NCBI GenBank assembly: GCA_963675435.1
Contig: OY776216.1
Location: 2,790,001 to 2,854,000 of the forward strand
Length of the DNA: 64,000 bases
Source: Saccharicrinis sp963675435
Lineage (GTDB): Bacteria > Bacteroidota > Bacteroidia > Bacteroidales > Marinilabiliaceae
Direction of reading: 5' to 3'
This document shows, in pieces, positions 63,111 to 64,000 of the stretch; position 1 is the stretch's first letter; every line of letters starts with the position of its first letter. Made by a program: the position numbers and the translations under genes. The notes below the pieces were generated by a model. That model ran no database searches and was not told the origin of the DNA. It saw nothing but the letters and a program-made list of their open reading frames with translations.

Positions 63111-63141
63111 TACCTCATCATTATCAATTTGTGATGAGGTA
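63111..63141 (+). terminator. Hairpin between kduI and kduD
   Basis: TACCTCATCA and TGATGAGGTA form a perfect 10-bp stem with an 11-nt loop, 16 bp after kduI. No T run follows, so it more likely stabilises or processes the mRNA or attenuates than fully terminates. Confidence 0.6.
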
Positions 63142-63178
63142 TATATAACAGATTAGTAATAAAATAATTATCCAAATT

Positions 63179-63976
63179 ATGATAAATGAATTATTTGACC
63201 TTTCAGGTAAAGTAGCTCTTGTAACAGGAGGAACTCATGGTATTGGTATGGCTTGCGGTAAAATGTTAGCTAAAGCTGGTGCTAAACTTTGTGTTAACGA
63301 TTTAAGCGAAGAAAAATTAGCTGAAGCTAAAGAAGAATATGCTAAAGATGGTATCGATGTTTTTACAGTAAAATTTAACGTTTGTAGTGAAGAAGAAGTT
63401 GATAAAGGCGTTAGCATTATTGAAAAAGAAGTTGGCCCTATCGATATTTTGGTAAACAATGCTGGTATCATTAAACGTGTGCCTATTTTAGATATGCCAA
63501 TTAAAGATTTTGAACAAGTGATTGATGTTGATTTAGTTGCTCCTTTAATTGTGGCTAAACGTATTGCTCCTGGTATGATTGAGCGTCGTCAGGGAAAAAT
63601 CATCAACATGTGTTCAATGATGAGTGTTTATGGTCGTCAAAATGTTTCAGCTTATGCTGCTGCTAAAGGAGGACTAAAACTTTTAACTGAAAACATGACT
63701 TGTGAGTGGGCTAAATATAACGTTCAAATTAACGGAATTGGTCCTGGTTATATCGCTACTTCTCAAACAGCTCCTATCCGTGTCAACGGTCATCCATTTA
63801 ACGACCTGGTGATGACTCGTACTCCAGCAGGACGTTGGGGAGAGCCTGAAGATGTAGGTAATGCTTGTTTATTCTTATCTTCAAAAGCTGCAGACTTTGT
63901 TAATGGTCATGTTCTTTATGTAGATGGTGGTATTTTGGCCAACTTTGGTTATGTTAAAGGAGAAAATGAAATCTAA
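63179..63976 (+). CDS. kduD: 2-dehydro-3-deoxy-D-gluconate 5-dehydrogenase KduD
   Basis: Classical SDR of 265 residues: VALVTGGTHGIGMACGKML (cofactor TGxxxGxG), DILVNNAGIIKR (NNAG), INMCSMMSVYGRQNVSAYAA with SAYAAAKGG (Ser-Tyr-Lys triad), and the C-terminal FVNGHVLYVDGGILANFGYV. Reduces 2,5-diketo-3-deoxygluconate to KDG. Downstream of kduI across an 83-bp gap with a hairpin. The final 24 bp of the window are non-coding or the next gene's leader. Confidence 0.95.
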   Translation: MINELFDLSGKVALVTGGTHGIGMACGKMLAKAGAKLCVNDLSEEKLAEAKEEYAKDGIDVFTVKFNVCSEEEVDKGVSIIEKEVGPIDILVNNAGIIKRVPILDMPIKDFEQVIDVDLVAPLIVAKRIAPGMIERRQGKIINMCSMMSVYGRQNVSAYAAAKGGLKLLTENMTCEWAKYNVQINGIGPGYIATSQTAPIRVNGHPFNDLVMTRTPAGRWGEPEDVGNACLFLSSKAADFVNGHVLYVDGGILANFGYVKGENEI

Positions 63977-64000
63977 TTGTTTATGCAAAAGATTTTTAAT

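Overview
The window looks like chromosomal DNA from an AT-rich member of the Bacteroidota, probably a marine Bacteroidia/Marinilabiliales-type organism (inference). The support is absence of Shine-Dalgarno sites, several promoter elements of the Bacteroidetes type TAnnTTTG, LytS/LytTR two-component pairs, DUF1593, DUF1080 and GldL/GldJ-like proteins, IS66 elements, and paralogues typical of that phylum. No rRNA, tRNA or CRISPR array was seen.

Layout. 1-5.6 kb (minus strand): a tripartite RND efflux operon (adaptor, permease, and an outer-membrane factor cut by the window edge), divergent from a LytS-type kinase and LytTR regulator (6.0-7.9 kb). 8.1-8.4 kb: an intact 253-bp MITE. 8.5-13.8 kb: ordinary genes (glutamine amidotransferase, MetF-like protein, DUF1080 protein), then a Crp/FNR regulator followed by a reductase whose promoter carries a perfect FNR-type box.

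13.9-32.3 kb is an accessory island. A ~270-bp direct repeat occurs three times (13888, 21182, 24462), each time in front of a different gene set. Three or four related ~125-bp structured repeats close other gene sets, so the whole resembles a cassette array. Cargo includes a low-molecular-weight phosphatase, a broken phosphoesterase, a winged-helix/nucleotidyltransferase pair with a palindromic operator, a truncated hsdS, a DUF1593 protein and a four-gene ABC-three-component (ABC-3C) type system. Debris includes two oppositely oriented group II intron fragments and two IS66 elements with exact 8-bp target duplications. One IS66 sits inside a second copy of the 253-bp MITE.

32.3-38.7 kb is a decaying stretch: a frameshifted DUF4386 gene, an IS256 transposase, a striking 21-bp phased repeat array, and a CPBP protease gene broken by an amber codon and a frameshift. 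38.7-54.6 kb is mostly intact chromosomal genes: a membrane histidine kinase, a polyferredoxin plus iron-sulfur aldo/keto reductase operon, periplasmic trehalase, YbaK, Tag, a second LytS/LytTR pair, an aldose-epimerase-like protein, an orphan Imm17 protein and a tiny winged-helix protein. 55.0-56.2 kb is an IS630 element. 56.2-64 kb holds an ATP-grasp/M20-like fusion, a GH2 glycosidase and a LacI-kduI-kduD group for unsaturated uronate catabolism, suggesting use of pectin- or alginate-like polysaccharides.

The most interesting parts are the cassette-like island with its ABC-3C system, the phased 21-bp array, the ~50-bp mini-insertions in the group II intron remnant, and the pseudo-peptidase fusion.
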